The notes under the pieces: generated by a model
Database searches by the model: none
What the model was told of the DNA's origin: nothing
The model's input: the letters and a program-made list of their open reading frames with translations, nothing else
Translations under genes and position numbers: made by a program
Assembly: GCF_041146395.1 (NCBI RefSeq)
Contig: NW_027182923.1
Span: 130,001-194,000 of the forward strand
DNA length: 64,000 nt
Direction: 5' to 3'
Source of the DNA: Eulemur rufifrons
Taxonomy: Eukaryota; Chordata; Mammalia; Primates; Lemuridae
Shown: positions 1 to 13,137 of the stretch, piece after piece
Layout: each line of letters starts with the position of its first letter
How positions within the stretch are numbered: position 1 is the first letter of the stretch

Positions 1-1878
1 CCCCTAAAGCTAACCCTGAACCCTATCCCTAACCCTAGCAGTAAACTTTAACCCTAAACCTAAGCCCAACCCGCAACCCTAATCCTATCCTTTTACCCTA
101 AAACTAACCCCTAAACCTAACCCCTATACCACACCCTAACTCTAACCCCAATCCTAATTCTAACCATACCCCTTCATAAAACACTAACTCCTAACCGCTA
201 ACCCTAACACTAACCAAAAACCCTAATCACTAATCCCTAACCCTAACGCTTAACCTTTACCCTGACCGTTAACCCTCACCCTAAATCTTAACACTGACCC
301 TAACCTTAACCTTTAACTCTAAGCCTAACCCTTAACCCTACAGTAAGGAAGACCCTTAATGCTAATGGGATCCCTTATCCCTAACCCTAACACTACAGCT
401 AAAAATAACCCTAACCTTGGATCCTTAAACCGAACCCCTTACACTTACTTTCACCCCAAACCCTAACCCTAATCCTAAGCATTAAACCTAACCCTATCTC
501 TTAACCCTAACGCTAGCCCTTACCCTAACGCCTAGATCTAACCCTAAATCTAACCTACCGCCTAATCCTAACCTTAAGCCCTAATGCTAACTCTAACCCT
601 GAACCCTAAACCTACCCGTAACCCTTAACACTAACCCTATCCGTGAACCTTAACCCTGACCCTAACCATTACCCGCACCCAAGCATTTAACCCTGACCCT
701 AACCCTAATCCTTAAAGCTAACCCTAACACTAAACCCTAACCCTAAGCCCAACACTTAACCCTAATCCTATCCCTTAACCCTAACCCTAACCCTAATGCT
801 ACCCCCTAAACGTAACCCTAAGAGTGACCAGTAAACCTAACCCTAACCTCTAACACAAACCATAGCACATAACTCTAACCCTAAAACTAACCCTAACCCT
901 AACCCTTACCCTAAACCCTAACTCTTAACCTTAACAATAAGCGTTAACTCTCACGCTAACCTTTAATCCTAACCCTAATCCTAATCTTCAACCCTAAACC
1001 TAACACTTAACCCTAACCCTGTACCAAACCCTAACCCCTCATCTTTACCCTAACCGTAAACCTCAACCCTAAACCAAAGTGTAACCGTTAAACCTAAGGG
1101 TAACCTTTAACCCTAATCCTAATCCCTAACCCTAAGCCCTCACCCTAACACTAAACTTCTTCCTTAACCCCAACCAGAATCCTAACCCTAAATCTAATTC
1201 TCAGACTTCTTGCTTTCTTAGAGTTTAGAAAGCCTGCAATCCTCCCATGCCATGCGTGAAAGGAGGCTCTACCACTGTGTGCTGCATGAAACCCACGGGC
1301 CCATACCCAGAGTATGATAAAGTGGGTTCCCGGGTACAAGCCCAGCCCCCTAAACTCCCCCCGCCCGCCTAATGCAGACAGGGCCCGTGCGCTAAGCATA
1401 AACAATACCTTTAACAGATAACCCTAACCCTGAACATAACACCCAACCCTGTTCCTATTTCTCCCCTTAACACGTAAACCTCACCGTGCGCCTAACTTTA
1501 ACCTCTTATCCTAACGTTAATGCATAACCCATTTCCTGAGAACAACCCCTATCCCATAATTCTAACCCTATCTCCTAGTGATCACTGTGACACCTAATCC
1601 CTAACCCTAATTCAAAACCGCTAACCCTAACCGTATCCCTACCTACAACCCTAACACTGACAGTAACCTTTACTTCTAACCCCAACGCTATGCCTAACAA
1701 AAACCCTAACCCTTGACCCTAACCGTTCACCCTAACCCCTAAGCCTTACCCTAACCCTTAACCCTAATCCTAATCCTAACCATTAAACCTAACCCTACCT
1801 CTTAAAGCTAACCCTAAACCTTACCCTCACGACTAGACCTAACCCTGACACTAACCTAACACCTAACCCTAACCAGAA
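1..1878 (-). repeat. Higher-order unit 1 (edge-type), core 1190-1408
   Basis: First complete unit. Its core carries alleles that differ from units 2-11: AACCCACGGG instead of AACGCACGGG, CGCCTAATGCAG instead of CGCCCAATGCAG, and AAACTTCTTCC just before the core instead of AAACTTCATCC. Near its end it reads CCTTACCCTCACGACTAG, where internal units read CCTTATCCTGACGACTAG. Unit 12 shares all of these, which marks both as array-edge variants. Confidence 0.9.
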
Positions 1879-3755
1879 CCCCTAAAGCTAACCCTGAACC
1901 CTATCCCTAACCCTAGAAGTAAACTTTAACCCTAAACCTAAGCCCAACCCGTAACCCTAATCCTATCCTTTTACCCTAAAACTAACCCCTAAACCTAACC
2001 CCTATACCTCACCCTAACTCTAACCCCAATCCTAATTCTAACCATACCCTTTCATATAACACTAACTCCTAACCGCTAACCCTAACACTAACCAAAAACC
2101 CTAATCACTAATCCCTAACCCTAATGCTTAACCTTTACCCTAACCATTAACCCTCACCCTAAATCTTAACACTGATCCTAACCTTAACCTTTAACTCTAA
2201 GCCTAACCCTTAACCCTACAGTAAGGAGGACCCTTAATGCTAATGGGATCCCTTATCCCTAACCCTAACACTACAGCTAAAAATAACCCTAACCTTGGAT
2301 CCTTAAACCTAACCACTAACACTTACTTTAACCCCAAACCCTAACCCTAATCCTAAGCATTAAACCTAACCCTATCTCTTAACCCTAACGCTAGCCCTTA
2401 CCCTAACGCCTAGATCTAACCCTAAATCTAACCTACCGCCTAATCCTAACCTTAAGCCCTAATGCTAACTCTAACCCTGAACCCTAAACCTACCCATAAC
2501 CCTTAACACTAACCCTATCCGTGAACCTTAACCGTGACCCTAACCATTACCCGCACCCAAGCATTTAACCCTGACCCTAACCCTAATCCTTAATGCTAAC
2601 CCTAACACTAAACCCTAACCCTAAGCCCAACACTTAACCCTAATCTATCCCTTAACCCTAACCCTAACCCTAATGCTACCCCCTAAACGTAACCCTAAGC
2701 GTGACCAGTAAACCTAACCCTAACCTCTAACACAAACCATAGCACATAACTCTAACCCTAAAACTAACCCTAACCCTAACCCTAACCCTAAACCCTAACT
2801 CTTAACCTTAACCCTAAGCGTTAACTCTCACGCTAACCTTTAATCCTAACCCTAATCCTAATCTTCAACCCTAAACCTAACACTTAACCCTAACCCTGTA
2901 CCAAACCCTAACCCCTCATCTTAACCCTAACCGTAAACCTCAACCGTAAACCAAAGTGTAACCATTAAACCTAAGAGTAACCTTTAACCCTAACCCTAAT
3001 CCCTAACCCTAAGCCCTCACCCTAACACTAAACTTCATCCTTAACCCTAACCAGAATCCTAACCCTAAATCTAATTCTCAGACTTCTTGCTTTCTTAGAG
3101 TTTAGAAAGCCTGCAATCCTCCCATGCCATGCGTGAAAGGAGGCTCTACCACTGCGTCCTGCATGAAACGCACGGGCCCATACCCAGAGTATGATAGAGT
3201 GGGTTCCCGGGTACAATCCCAGCCCCCTAAACTCCCCCCGCCCGCCCAATGCAGACAGGGCCCGTGCGCTAAGCATAAACAATACCTTTAACAGATAACC
3301 CTAACCCTGAACATAACACCCAACCCTGTTCCTATTTCTCCCCTTAACACGTAAACCTCACCGTGCTCCTAAGTTTAGCCTCTTATCCTAACGTTAATGC
3401 ATAACCCATTTCCTGAGAACAACCCCTATCCCATAATTCTAACCCTATCTCCTAGTCATCACTGTGACACCTAATCCCTAATCCTAATTCTAAACCGCTA
3501 ACCCTAACCGTAACCCTACCTACAACCCTAACACTGACAGTAACCCTTACTTCTAACACCAACGCTATGCCTAACAAAAACCCTAACCCTTGACCCTAAC
3601 CCTTCACCCTAACCCCTAAGCCTTACCCTAACCCTTAACCATAATCCTAATCCTAACCATTAAACCTAACCCTAGCTCTTAAAGCTAACCCTAAACCTTA
3701 TCCTGACGACTAGATCTAACCCTGACACTAACCTAACACCTAACCCTAACCAGAA
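1879..3755 (-). repeat. Higher-order unit 2, core 3067-3285
   Basis: 1,877 bp. It carries the internal core alleles and is a good reference for the array. The core contains an exact 11-bp inverted repeat, CGCACGGGCCC at 3169-3179 and GGGCCCGTGCG at 3258-3268, enclosing the stretch with the CCCGGG site and the C-rich tract. After the core a private variant reads GTGCTCCTAAGTTTAGCC. Confidence 0.9.
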
Positions 3756-5632
3756 CCCCTAAAGCTAACCCTGAACCCTATCCCTAACCCTAGTAGTAAA
3801 CTTTAACCCTAAACCTAAGCCCAACCCGTAACCCTAATCCTATCCTTTTACCCTAAAACTAACCCCTAAACCTAACCCCTATACCTCACCCTAACTCTAA
3901 CCCCAATCCTAATTCTAACCATACCCCTTCATAAAACACTAACTCCTAACCGCTAACCCTAACACTATCCAAAAACCCTAATCACTAATCCCTAACCCTA
4001 ACGCTTAACCTTTACGCTAACCGTTAACCCTCACCCTAAATCTTAACACTGACCCTAACCTTAACCTTTAACTCTAAGCCTAACCCTTAACCCTACAGTA
4101 AGGAAGACCCTTAATGCTAATGGGATCCCTTATCCCTAACCCTAACACTACAGCTAAAAATAACCCTAACCTTGGATCCTTAAACCTAACCCCTAACACT
4201 TACTTTAACCCCAAACCCTAACCCTAATCCTAAGCATTAAACCTAACCCTATCTCTTAACCCTAACGCTATCCCTTACCCTAACGCCTAGATCTAACCCT
4301 AAATCTATCCTACCGCTAATCCTAACCTTAAGCCCTAATGCTAACTCTAACCCTGAACCCTAAACCTACCCGTAACCCTTAACACTAACCCTATCCGTGA
4401 ACCTTAACCCTGACCCTAACCATTACCCGCACCCAAGCATTTAACCCTGACCCTAACACTAACCCTTAATGCTAACCCTAACACTAAACCCTAACCCTAA
4501 GCCCAACACTTATCCCTAATCCTATCCCTTAACCCTAACCTTAACCCTAATGCTACCCCCTAAACGTAACCCTAACCGTGACCAGTAAACCTAACCCTAA
4601 CCTCTAACACAAACCATAGCACATAACTCTAACCCTAAAACTAACCCTAACCCTAACCCTAACCCTAAACCCTAACTCTTAACCTTAACCCTAAGCGTTA
4701 ACTCTCACGCTAACCTTTAATCCTAACCCTAATCCTAATCTTCAACCCTAAACCTAACACTTAACCCTAACCCTGTACCAAACCCTAACCCCTCATCTTA
4801 ACCCTAACCGTAAACATCAACCCTAAACCAAAGTGTAACCATTAAACCTAAGAGTAACCTTTAACCCTAACCCTAATCCCTAACCCTAAGCCCTCACCCT
4901 AACACTAAACTTCATCCTTAACCCTAACCAGAATCCTAACCCTAAATCTAATTCTCAGACTTCTTGCTTTCTTAGAGTTTAGAAAGCCTGCAATCCTCCC
5001 ATGCCATGCGTGAAAGGAGGCTCTACCACTGCGTCCTGCATGAAATGCACGGGCCCATACCCAGAGTATGATAGAGTGGGTTCCCGGGTACAATCCCAGC
5101 CCCCTAAACTCCCCCCGCCCGCCCAATGCAGACAGGGCCCGTGCGCTAAGCATAAACAATACCTTTAACAGATAACCCTAACCCTGAACATAACACCCAA
5201 CCCTGTTCCTATTTCTCCCCTTAACACGTAAACCGCACCGTGCGCCTAACTTTAACCTCTTATCCTAACGTTAATGCATAACCCATTTCCTGAGAACAAC
5301 CCCTATCCCATAATTCTAACCCTATCTCCTAGTCATCACTGTGACACCTAATCCCTAACCCTAATTCTAAACCGCTAACCCTAACCGTAACCCTACCTAC
5401 AACCCTAACACTGACAGTAACCCTTACTTCTAACACCAACGCTATGCCTAACAAAAACCCTAACCCTTGACCCTAACCCTTCACCCTAACCCCTAAGCCT
5501 TACCCTAACCCTTAACCCTAATCCTAATCCTAACCATTAAACCTAACCCTAGCTCTTAAAGCTAACCCTAAACCTTATCCTGACGACTAGACCTAACCCT
5601 GACACTAACCTAACACCTAACCCTAACCAGAA
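3756..5632 (-). repeat. Higher-order unit 3, core 4944-5162
   Basis: 1,877 bp. The core differs from unit 2 at ATGCACGGGCCC (a CpG to TpG-type change), shortening the left arm of the core's inverted repeat to 10 bp. It has the variant CTACCGCTAATCC, shared with several other internal units, where the alternative is CTACCGCCTAATCC. Confidence 0.9.
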
Positions 5633-7513
5633 CCCCTAAAGCTAACCCTGAACCCTATCCCTAACCCTAGCAGTAAACTTTAACCCTAAACCTAAGCCCA
5701 ACCCGTAACCCTAATCCTATCCTTTTACCCTAAAACTAACCCCTAAACCTAACCCCTATACCTCACCCTAACTCTAACCCCAATCCTAATTTTAACCATA
5801 CCCCTTCATAAAACACTAACTCCTAACCGCTAACCCTAACACTATCCAAAAACCCTAATCACTAATCCCTAACCCTAACGCTTAACCTTTACGCTAACCG
5901 TTAACCCTCACCCTAAATCTTAACACTGACCCTAACCTTAACCTTTAACTCTAAGCCTAACCCTTAACCCTACAGTAAGGAAGACCCTTAATGCTAATGG
6001 GATCCCTTATCCCTAACCCTAACACTACAGCTAAAAATAACCCTAACCTTGGATCCTTAAACCTAACCCCTAACACTTACTTTAACCCCAAACCCTAACC
6101 CTAATCCTAAGCATTAAACCTAACCCTATCTCTTAACCCTAACGCTAGCCCTTACCCTAACGGCTAGATCTAACCCTAAATCTAACCTACCGCTAATGCT
6201 AACCTTAAGCCCTAATGCTAACTCTAACCCTGAACCCTAAACCTACCCGTAACCCTTAACACTAACCCTATCCGTGAACCTTAACCCTGACCCTAACCAT
6301 TACCCGCACCCAAGCATTTAACCCTGACCCTAACACTAATCCTTAATGCTAACCCTAACACTAAACCCTAACCCTAAGCCCAACACTTATCCCTAATCCT
6401 ATCCCTTAACCCTAACCTTAACCCTAATGCAACCCCCTAAACGTAACCCTAACCGTGACCAGTAAACCTAACCCTAACCTCTAACACAAACCATAGCATA
6501 TAACTCTAACCCTAAAACTAACCCTAACCCTAACCCTAACCCTAACACTAAACCCTAACTCTTAACCTTAACCCTAAGCGTTAACTCTCACGCTAACCTT
6601 TAATCCTAACCCTAATCCTAATCTTCAACCTTAAACCTAACACTTAACCCTAACCCTGTACCAAACCCTAACCCCTCATCTTAACCCTAACCGTAAACCT
6701 CAACCCTAAACCAAAGTGTAACCATTAAACCTAAGAGTAACCTTTAACCCTAACCCTAATCCCTAACCCTAAGCCCTCACCCTAACACTAAACTTCATCC
6801 TTAACCCTAACCAGAATCCTAACCCTAAATCTAATTCTCAGACTTCTTGCTTTCTTAGAGTTTAGAAAGCCTGCAATCCTCCCATGCCATGCGTGAAAGG
6901 AGGCTCTACCACTGCGTCCTGCATGAAACGCACGGGCCCATACCCAGAGTATGATAGAGTGGGTTCCCGGGTACAATCCCAGCCCCCTAAACTTCCCCCG
7001 CCCGCCCAATGCAGACAGGGCCCGTGCCTAAGCATAAACAATACCTTTAACAGATAACCCTAACCCTGAACATAACACCCAACCCTGTTCTTATTTCTCC
7101 CCTTAACACGTAAACCTCACCGTGCGCCTAACTTTAACCTCTTATCCTAACGTTAATGCATAACCCATTTCCTGAGAACAACCCCTATCCCATAATTCTA
7201 ACCCTATCTCCTAGTCATCACTGTGACACCTAATCCCTAACCCTAATTCTAAACCGCTAACCCTACCGTAACCCTACCTACAACCCTAACACTGACAGTA
7301 ACCCTTACTTCTAACACCAACGCTATGCCTAACAAAAACCCTAACCCTTCACCCTAACCCTTCACCCTAACCCCTAAGCCTTACCCTAACCCTTAACCCT
7401 AATCCTAATCCTAACCATTAAACCTAACCCTAGCTCTTAAAGCTAACCCTAAACCTTATCCTGACGACTAGATCTAACCCTGACACTAACCTAACACCTA
7501 ACCCTAACCAGAA
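5633..7513 (-). repeat. Higher-order unit 4, core 6827-7044
   Basis: 1,881 bp. The core has lost two bases near its right end (GTGCCTAAGC where others read GTGCGCTAAGC) and has AAACTTCCCCCG for AAACTCCCCCCG. The rare variant AACGGCTAGATC near 6,160 and CCGCTAATGCTAACC near 6,190 recur only in unit 7, suggesting block exchange between non-adjacent units. Confidence 0.9.
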
Positions 7514-9389
7514 CCACTAAAGCTAACCCTGAACCCTATCCCTAACCCTAGCAGTAAACTTTAACCCTAAACCTAAGCCCAACCCGTAACCCTAATCCTA
7601 TCCTTTTACCCTAAAACTAACCCCTAAACCTAACCCCTATACCTCACCCTAACTCTAACCCCAATCCTAATTCTAACCATACCCCTTCATAAAACACTAA
7701 CTCCTAACCGCTAACCCTAACACTATCCAAAAACCCTAATCACTAATCCCTAACCCTAACGCTTAACCTTTACGCTAACCGTTAACCCTCACCCTAAATC
7801 TTAACACTGACCCTAACCTTAACCTTTAACTCTAAGCCCAACCCTTAACCCTACAGTAAGGAAGACCCTTAATGCTAATGGGATCCCTTATCCCTAACCC
7901 TAACACTACAGCTAAAAATAACCCTAACCATGGATCCTTAAACCTAACCCCTAACACTTACTTTAACCCCAAACCCTAACCCTAATCCTAAGCATTAAAC
8001 CTAACCCTATCTCTTAACCCTAACGCTAGCCCTTACCCTAACGCCTAGATCTAACCCTAAATCTAACCTACCGCCTAATCCTAACCTTAAGCCCTAATGC
8101 TAACTCTAACCCTGAACCCTAAACCTACCCGTAACCCTTAACACTAACCCTATCCGTGAACATTAACCCTGACCCTAACCATTACCCGCACCCAAGCATT
8201 TAACCCTGACCCTAACCCTAATCCTTAATGCTAACCCTAACACTAAACCCTAACCCTAAGCCCAACACTTATCCCTAATCCTATCCCTTAACCCTAAACC
8301 TAACCCTAATGCTACCCCCTAAACGTAACCCTAACCATGACCAGTAAACCTAACCCTAACCTCTAACACAAACCATAGCACATAACTCTAACCCTAAAAC
8401 TAACCCTAACCCTAACCCTAACCCTAACCCTAACACTTAACCTTAACCCTAAGCGTTAACTCTCACGCTAACCTTTAATCCTAACCCTAATCCTAATCTT
8501 CAACCCTAAACCTAACACTTAACCCTAACCCTGTACCAAACCCTAACCCCTCATCTTAACCCTAACCGTAAACCTCAAACCTAATCCAAAGTGTAACCAT
8601 TAAAACTAAGAGTAACCTTTAACCCTAACCCTAATCCCTAACCCTAAGCCCTCACCCTAACACTAAACTTCATCCTTAACCCTAACCAGAATCCTAACCC
8701 TAAATCTAATTCTCAGACTTCTTGCTTTCTTAGAGTTTAGAAAGCCTGCAATCCTCCCATGCCATGCGTGAAAGGAGGCTCTACCACTGCGTCCTGCATG
8801 AAACGCACGGGCCCATACCCAGAGTATGATAGAGTGGGTTCCCGGGTACAATCCCAGCCCCCTAAACTCCCCCCGCCCGCCCAATGCAGACAGGGCCCGT
8901 GCCTAAGCATAAACAATACTTTTAACAGATAACCCTAACCCTGAACATAACACCCAACCCTGTTCCTATTTCTCCCCTTAACACGTAAACCTCACCGTGC
9001 GCCTAACTTTAACCTCTTATCCTAACGTTAATGCATAACCCATTTCCTGAGAACAACCCCTATCCCATAATTCTAACCCTATCTCCTAGTCATCACTGTG
9101 ACACCTAATCCCTAACCCTAATTCTAAACCGCTAACCCTAACCGTAACCCTACCTACAACCCTAACACTGACAGTAACCCTTACTTCTAACCCCAACGCT
9201 ATGCCTAACAAAAACCCTAACCCTTGACCCTAACCCTTCACCCTAACCCCTAAGCCTTACCCTAACCCTTAACCCTAATCCTAATCCTAACCATTAAACC
9301 TAACCCTAGCTCTTAAAGCTAACCCTAAACCTTATCCTGACGACTAGACCTAACCCTGACACTAACCTAACACCTAACCCTAACCAGAA
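7514..9389 (-). repeat. Higher-order unit 5, core 8702-8920
   Basis: 1,876 bp. It shares the 2-base core deletion with unit 4. It contains one of the longest perfect CCCTAA runs in the window (8,401-8,434). The variant CTCAAACCTAATCCAAAG before the core recurs in units 9 and 11. Confidence 0.9.
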
Positions 9390-11254
9390 CCCCTAAAGCT
9401 AACCCTGAACCCTATCCCTAACCCTAGCAGTAAACTTTAACCCTAAACCTAAGCCCAACCCGTAACCCTAATCCTATCCTTTTACCCTAAAACTAACCCC
9501 TAAACCTAACCCCTATACCTCACCCTAAGTCTAACCCCAATCCTAATTCTAACCATACCCCTTCATAAAACACTAACTCCTAACCGCTAACCCTAACACT
9601 AACCAAAAACCCTAATCACTAATCCCTAAACCTAACGCTTAACCTTTACGCTAACCGTTAACCCTCACCCTAAATCTTAACACTGACCCTAACCTTAACC
9701 TTTAACTCTAAGCCTAACCCTTAACCCTACAGTAAGGAAGACCCTTAATGCTAATGGGATCCCTTATCCCTAACCCTAACACTACAGCTAAAAATAACCC
9801 TAACCTTGGATCCTTAAACCTAACCCCTAACACTTACTTTAACCCCAAACCCTAACCCTAATCCTAAGCATTAAACCTAACCCTATCTCTTAACCCTAAC
9901 GCTAGCCCTTACCCGAACGCCTAGATCTAACCCTAAATCGAACCTACCGCCTAATCCTAACCTTAAGCCCTAATGCTAACTCTTACCCTGAACCCTAAAC
10001 CTACCCGTAACCCTTAACACTAACCCTATCCGTGAACCTTAACCCTGACCCTAACCATTGCCCGCACCCAAGCATTTAACCCTGACCCTAACACTAACCC
10101 TTAATGCTAACCCTAACACTAAGCCCTAACCCTAAGCCCAACACTTATCCCTAATCCTATCCCTTAACCCTAACCTTAACCCTAATGCTACCCCCTAAAC
10201 GTAACCCTAACCGTGACCAGTAAACCTAACCCTAACCTCTAACACAAACCATAGCACATAACTCTAACCCTAAAACTAACCCTAACCCTAACCCTAACCC
10301 TAAACCCTAACTCTTAACCTTAACAATAAGCGTTAACTCTCACACTAACCTTTAATCCTAACCCTAATCCTAATCTTCAACCCTAAACCTAACACTTAAC
10401 CCTAACCCTGTACCAAACCCTAACCCCTCATCTTAACCCTAACCGTAAACCTCAACCCTAAACCAAAGTGTAACCATTAAACCTAAGAGTAACCTTTAAC
10501 CCTAACCCTAATACCTAACCCTAAGCCCTCACCCTAACACTAAACTTCATCCTTAACCCTAACCAGAATCCTAACCCTAAATCTAATTCTCAGACTTCTT
10601 GCTTTCTTAGAGTTTAGAAAGCCTGCAATCCTCCCATGCCATGCGTGAAAGGAGGCTCTACCACTGCGTCCTGCATGAAACGCACGGGCCCATACCCAGA
10701 GTATGATAGAGTGGGTTCCCGGGTACAATCCCAGCCCCCTAAACTCCCCCCGCCCGCCCAATGCAGACAGGGCCCGTGCGCTAAGCATAAACAATACCTT
10801 TAACAGATAACCCTAACCCTGAACATAACACCCAACCCTGTTCCTATTTCTCCCCTTAACACGTAAACCTCACCGTGCGCCTAACTTTAACCTCTTATCC
10901 TAACGTTAATGCATAACCCATTTCCTGAGAACAACCCCTATCCCATAATTCTAACCCTATCTCCTAGTCATCACTGTGACACCTAATCCCTAACCCTAAT
11001 TCTAAACCGCTAACCCTAACCGTAACCCTACCTACAACCCTAACACTGACAGTAACCCTTACTTCTAACCCCAACGCTATGCCTAACAAAAACCCTAACC
11101 CTTCACCCTAACCCCTAAGCCTTACCCTAACCCTTAACCATAATCCTAATCCTAACCATTAAACCTAACCCTAGCTCTTAAAGCTAACCCTAAACCTTAT
11201 CCTGACGACTAGACCTAACCCTGACACTAACCTAACACCTAACCCTAACCAGAA
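9390..11254 (-). repeat. Higher-order unit 6, core 10579-10797
   Basis: 1,865 bp, short because one CCCTTGACCCTAA segment after the core is missing near 11,095. It carries CTTAACAATAAGCG near 10,320, a variant also present in units 1 and 10. Confidence 0.9.
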
Positions 11255-13137
11255 CCCCTAAAGCTAACCCTGAACCCTATCCCTAACCCTAGCAGTAAAC
11301 TTTAACCCTAAACCTAAGCCCAACCCGTAACCCTAATCCTATCCTTTTACCCTAAAACTAACCCCTAAACCTAACCCCTATACCTCACCCTAACTCTAAC
11401 CCCAATCCTAATTTTAACCATACCCCTTCATAAAACACTAACTCCTAACCGCTAACCCTAACACTATCCAAAAACCCTAATCACTAATCCCTAACCCTAA
11501 CGCTTAACCTTTACGCTAACCGTTAACCCTCACCCTAAATCTTAACACTGACCCTAACCTTAACCTTTAACTCTAAGCCTAACCCTTAACCCTACAGTAA
11601 GGAAGACCCTTAATGCTAATGGGATCCCTTATCCCTAACCCTAACACTACAGCTAAAAATAACCCTAACCTTGGATCCTTAAACCTAACCCCTAACACTT
11701 ACTTTAACCCCAAACCCTAACCCTAATCCTAAGCATTAAACCTAACCCTATCTCTTAACCCTAACGCTAGCCCTTACCCTAACGGCTAGATCTAACCCTA
11801 AATCTAACCTACCGCTAATGCTAACCTTAAGCCCTAATGCTAACTCTAACCCTGAACCCTAAACCTACCCGTAACCCTTAACACTAACCCTATCCGTGAA
11901 CCTTAACCCTGACCCTAACCATTACCCGCACCCAAGCATTTAACCCTGACCCTAACACTAATCCTTAATGCTAACCCTAACACTGAACCCTAACCCTAAG
12001 CCCAACACTTATCCCTAATCCTATCCCTTAACCCTAACCTTAACCCTAATGCTACCCCCTAAACGTAACCCTAACTGTGACCAGTAAACCTAACCCTAAC
12101 CTCTAACACAAACCATAGCACATAACTCTAACCCTAAAACTAACCCTAACCCTAACCCTAACCCTAACACTAAACCCTAACTCTTAACCTTAACCCTAAG
12201 CGTTAACTCTCACGCTAACCTTTAATCCTAACCCTAATCCTAATCTTCAACTCTAAACCTAACACTTAACCCTAACCCTGTACCAAACCCTAACCCCTCA
12301 TCTTAACCCTAACCGTAAACCTCAACCCTAAACCAAAGTGTAACCATTAAACCTAAGAGTAACCTTTAACCCTAACCCTAATCCCTAACCCTAAGCCCTC
12401 ACCCTAACACTAAACTTCATCCTTAACCCTAACCAGAATCCTAACCCTAAATCTAATTCTCAGACTTCTTGCTTTCTTAGAGTTTAGAAAGCCTGCAATC
12501 CTCCCATGCCATGCGTGAAAGGAGGCTCTACCACTGCGTCCTGCATGAAACGCACGGGCCCATACCCAGAGTATGATAGAGTGGGTTCCCGGGTACAATC
12601 CCAGCCCCCTAAACTCCCCCCGCCCGCCCAATGCAGACAGGGCCCGTGCGCTAAGCATAAACAATACCTTTAACAGATAACCCTAACCCTGAACATAACA
12701 CCCAACCCTGTTCCTATTTCTCCCCTTAACACGTAAACCTCACCGTGCGCTTAACTTTAACCTCTTATCCTAACGTTAATGCATAACCCATTTCCTGAGA
12801 ACAACCCCTATCCCATAATTCTAACCCTATCTCCTAGTCATCACTGTGACACCTAATCCCTAACCCTAATTCTAAACCGCTAACCCTAACCGTAACCCTA
12901 CCTACAACCCTAACACTGACAGTAACCCTTACTTCTAACCCCAACGCTATGCCTAACAAAAACCCTAACCCTTCACCCTAACCCTTCACCCTAACCCCTA
13001 AGCCTTACCCTAACCCTTAACCCTAATCCTAATCCTAACCATTAAACCTAACCCTAGCTCCTAAAGCTAACCCTAAACCTTATCCTGACGACTAGATCTA
13101 ACCCTGACACTAACCTAACACCTAACCCTAACCAGAA
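11255..13137 (-). repeat. Higher-order unit 7, core 12449-12667
   Basis: 1,883 bp. It shares AACGGCTAGATC and CCGCTAATGCTAACC with unit 4. A CCCTAACACTAAACCC variant ends the perfect hexamer run before the core. Confidence 0.9.
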
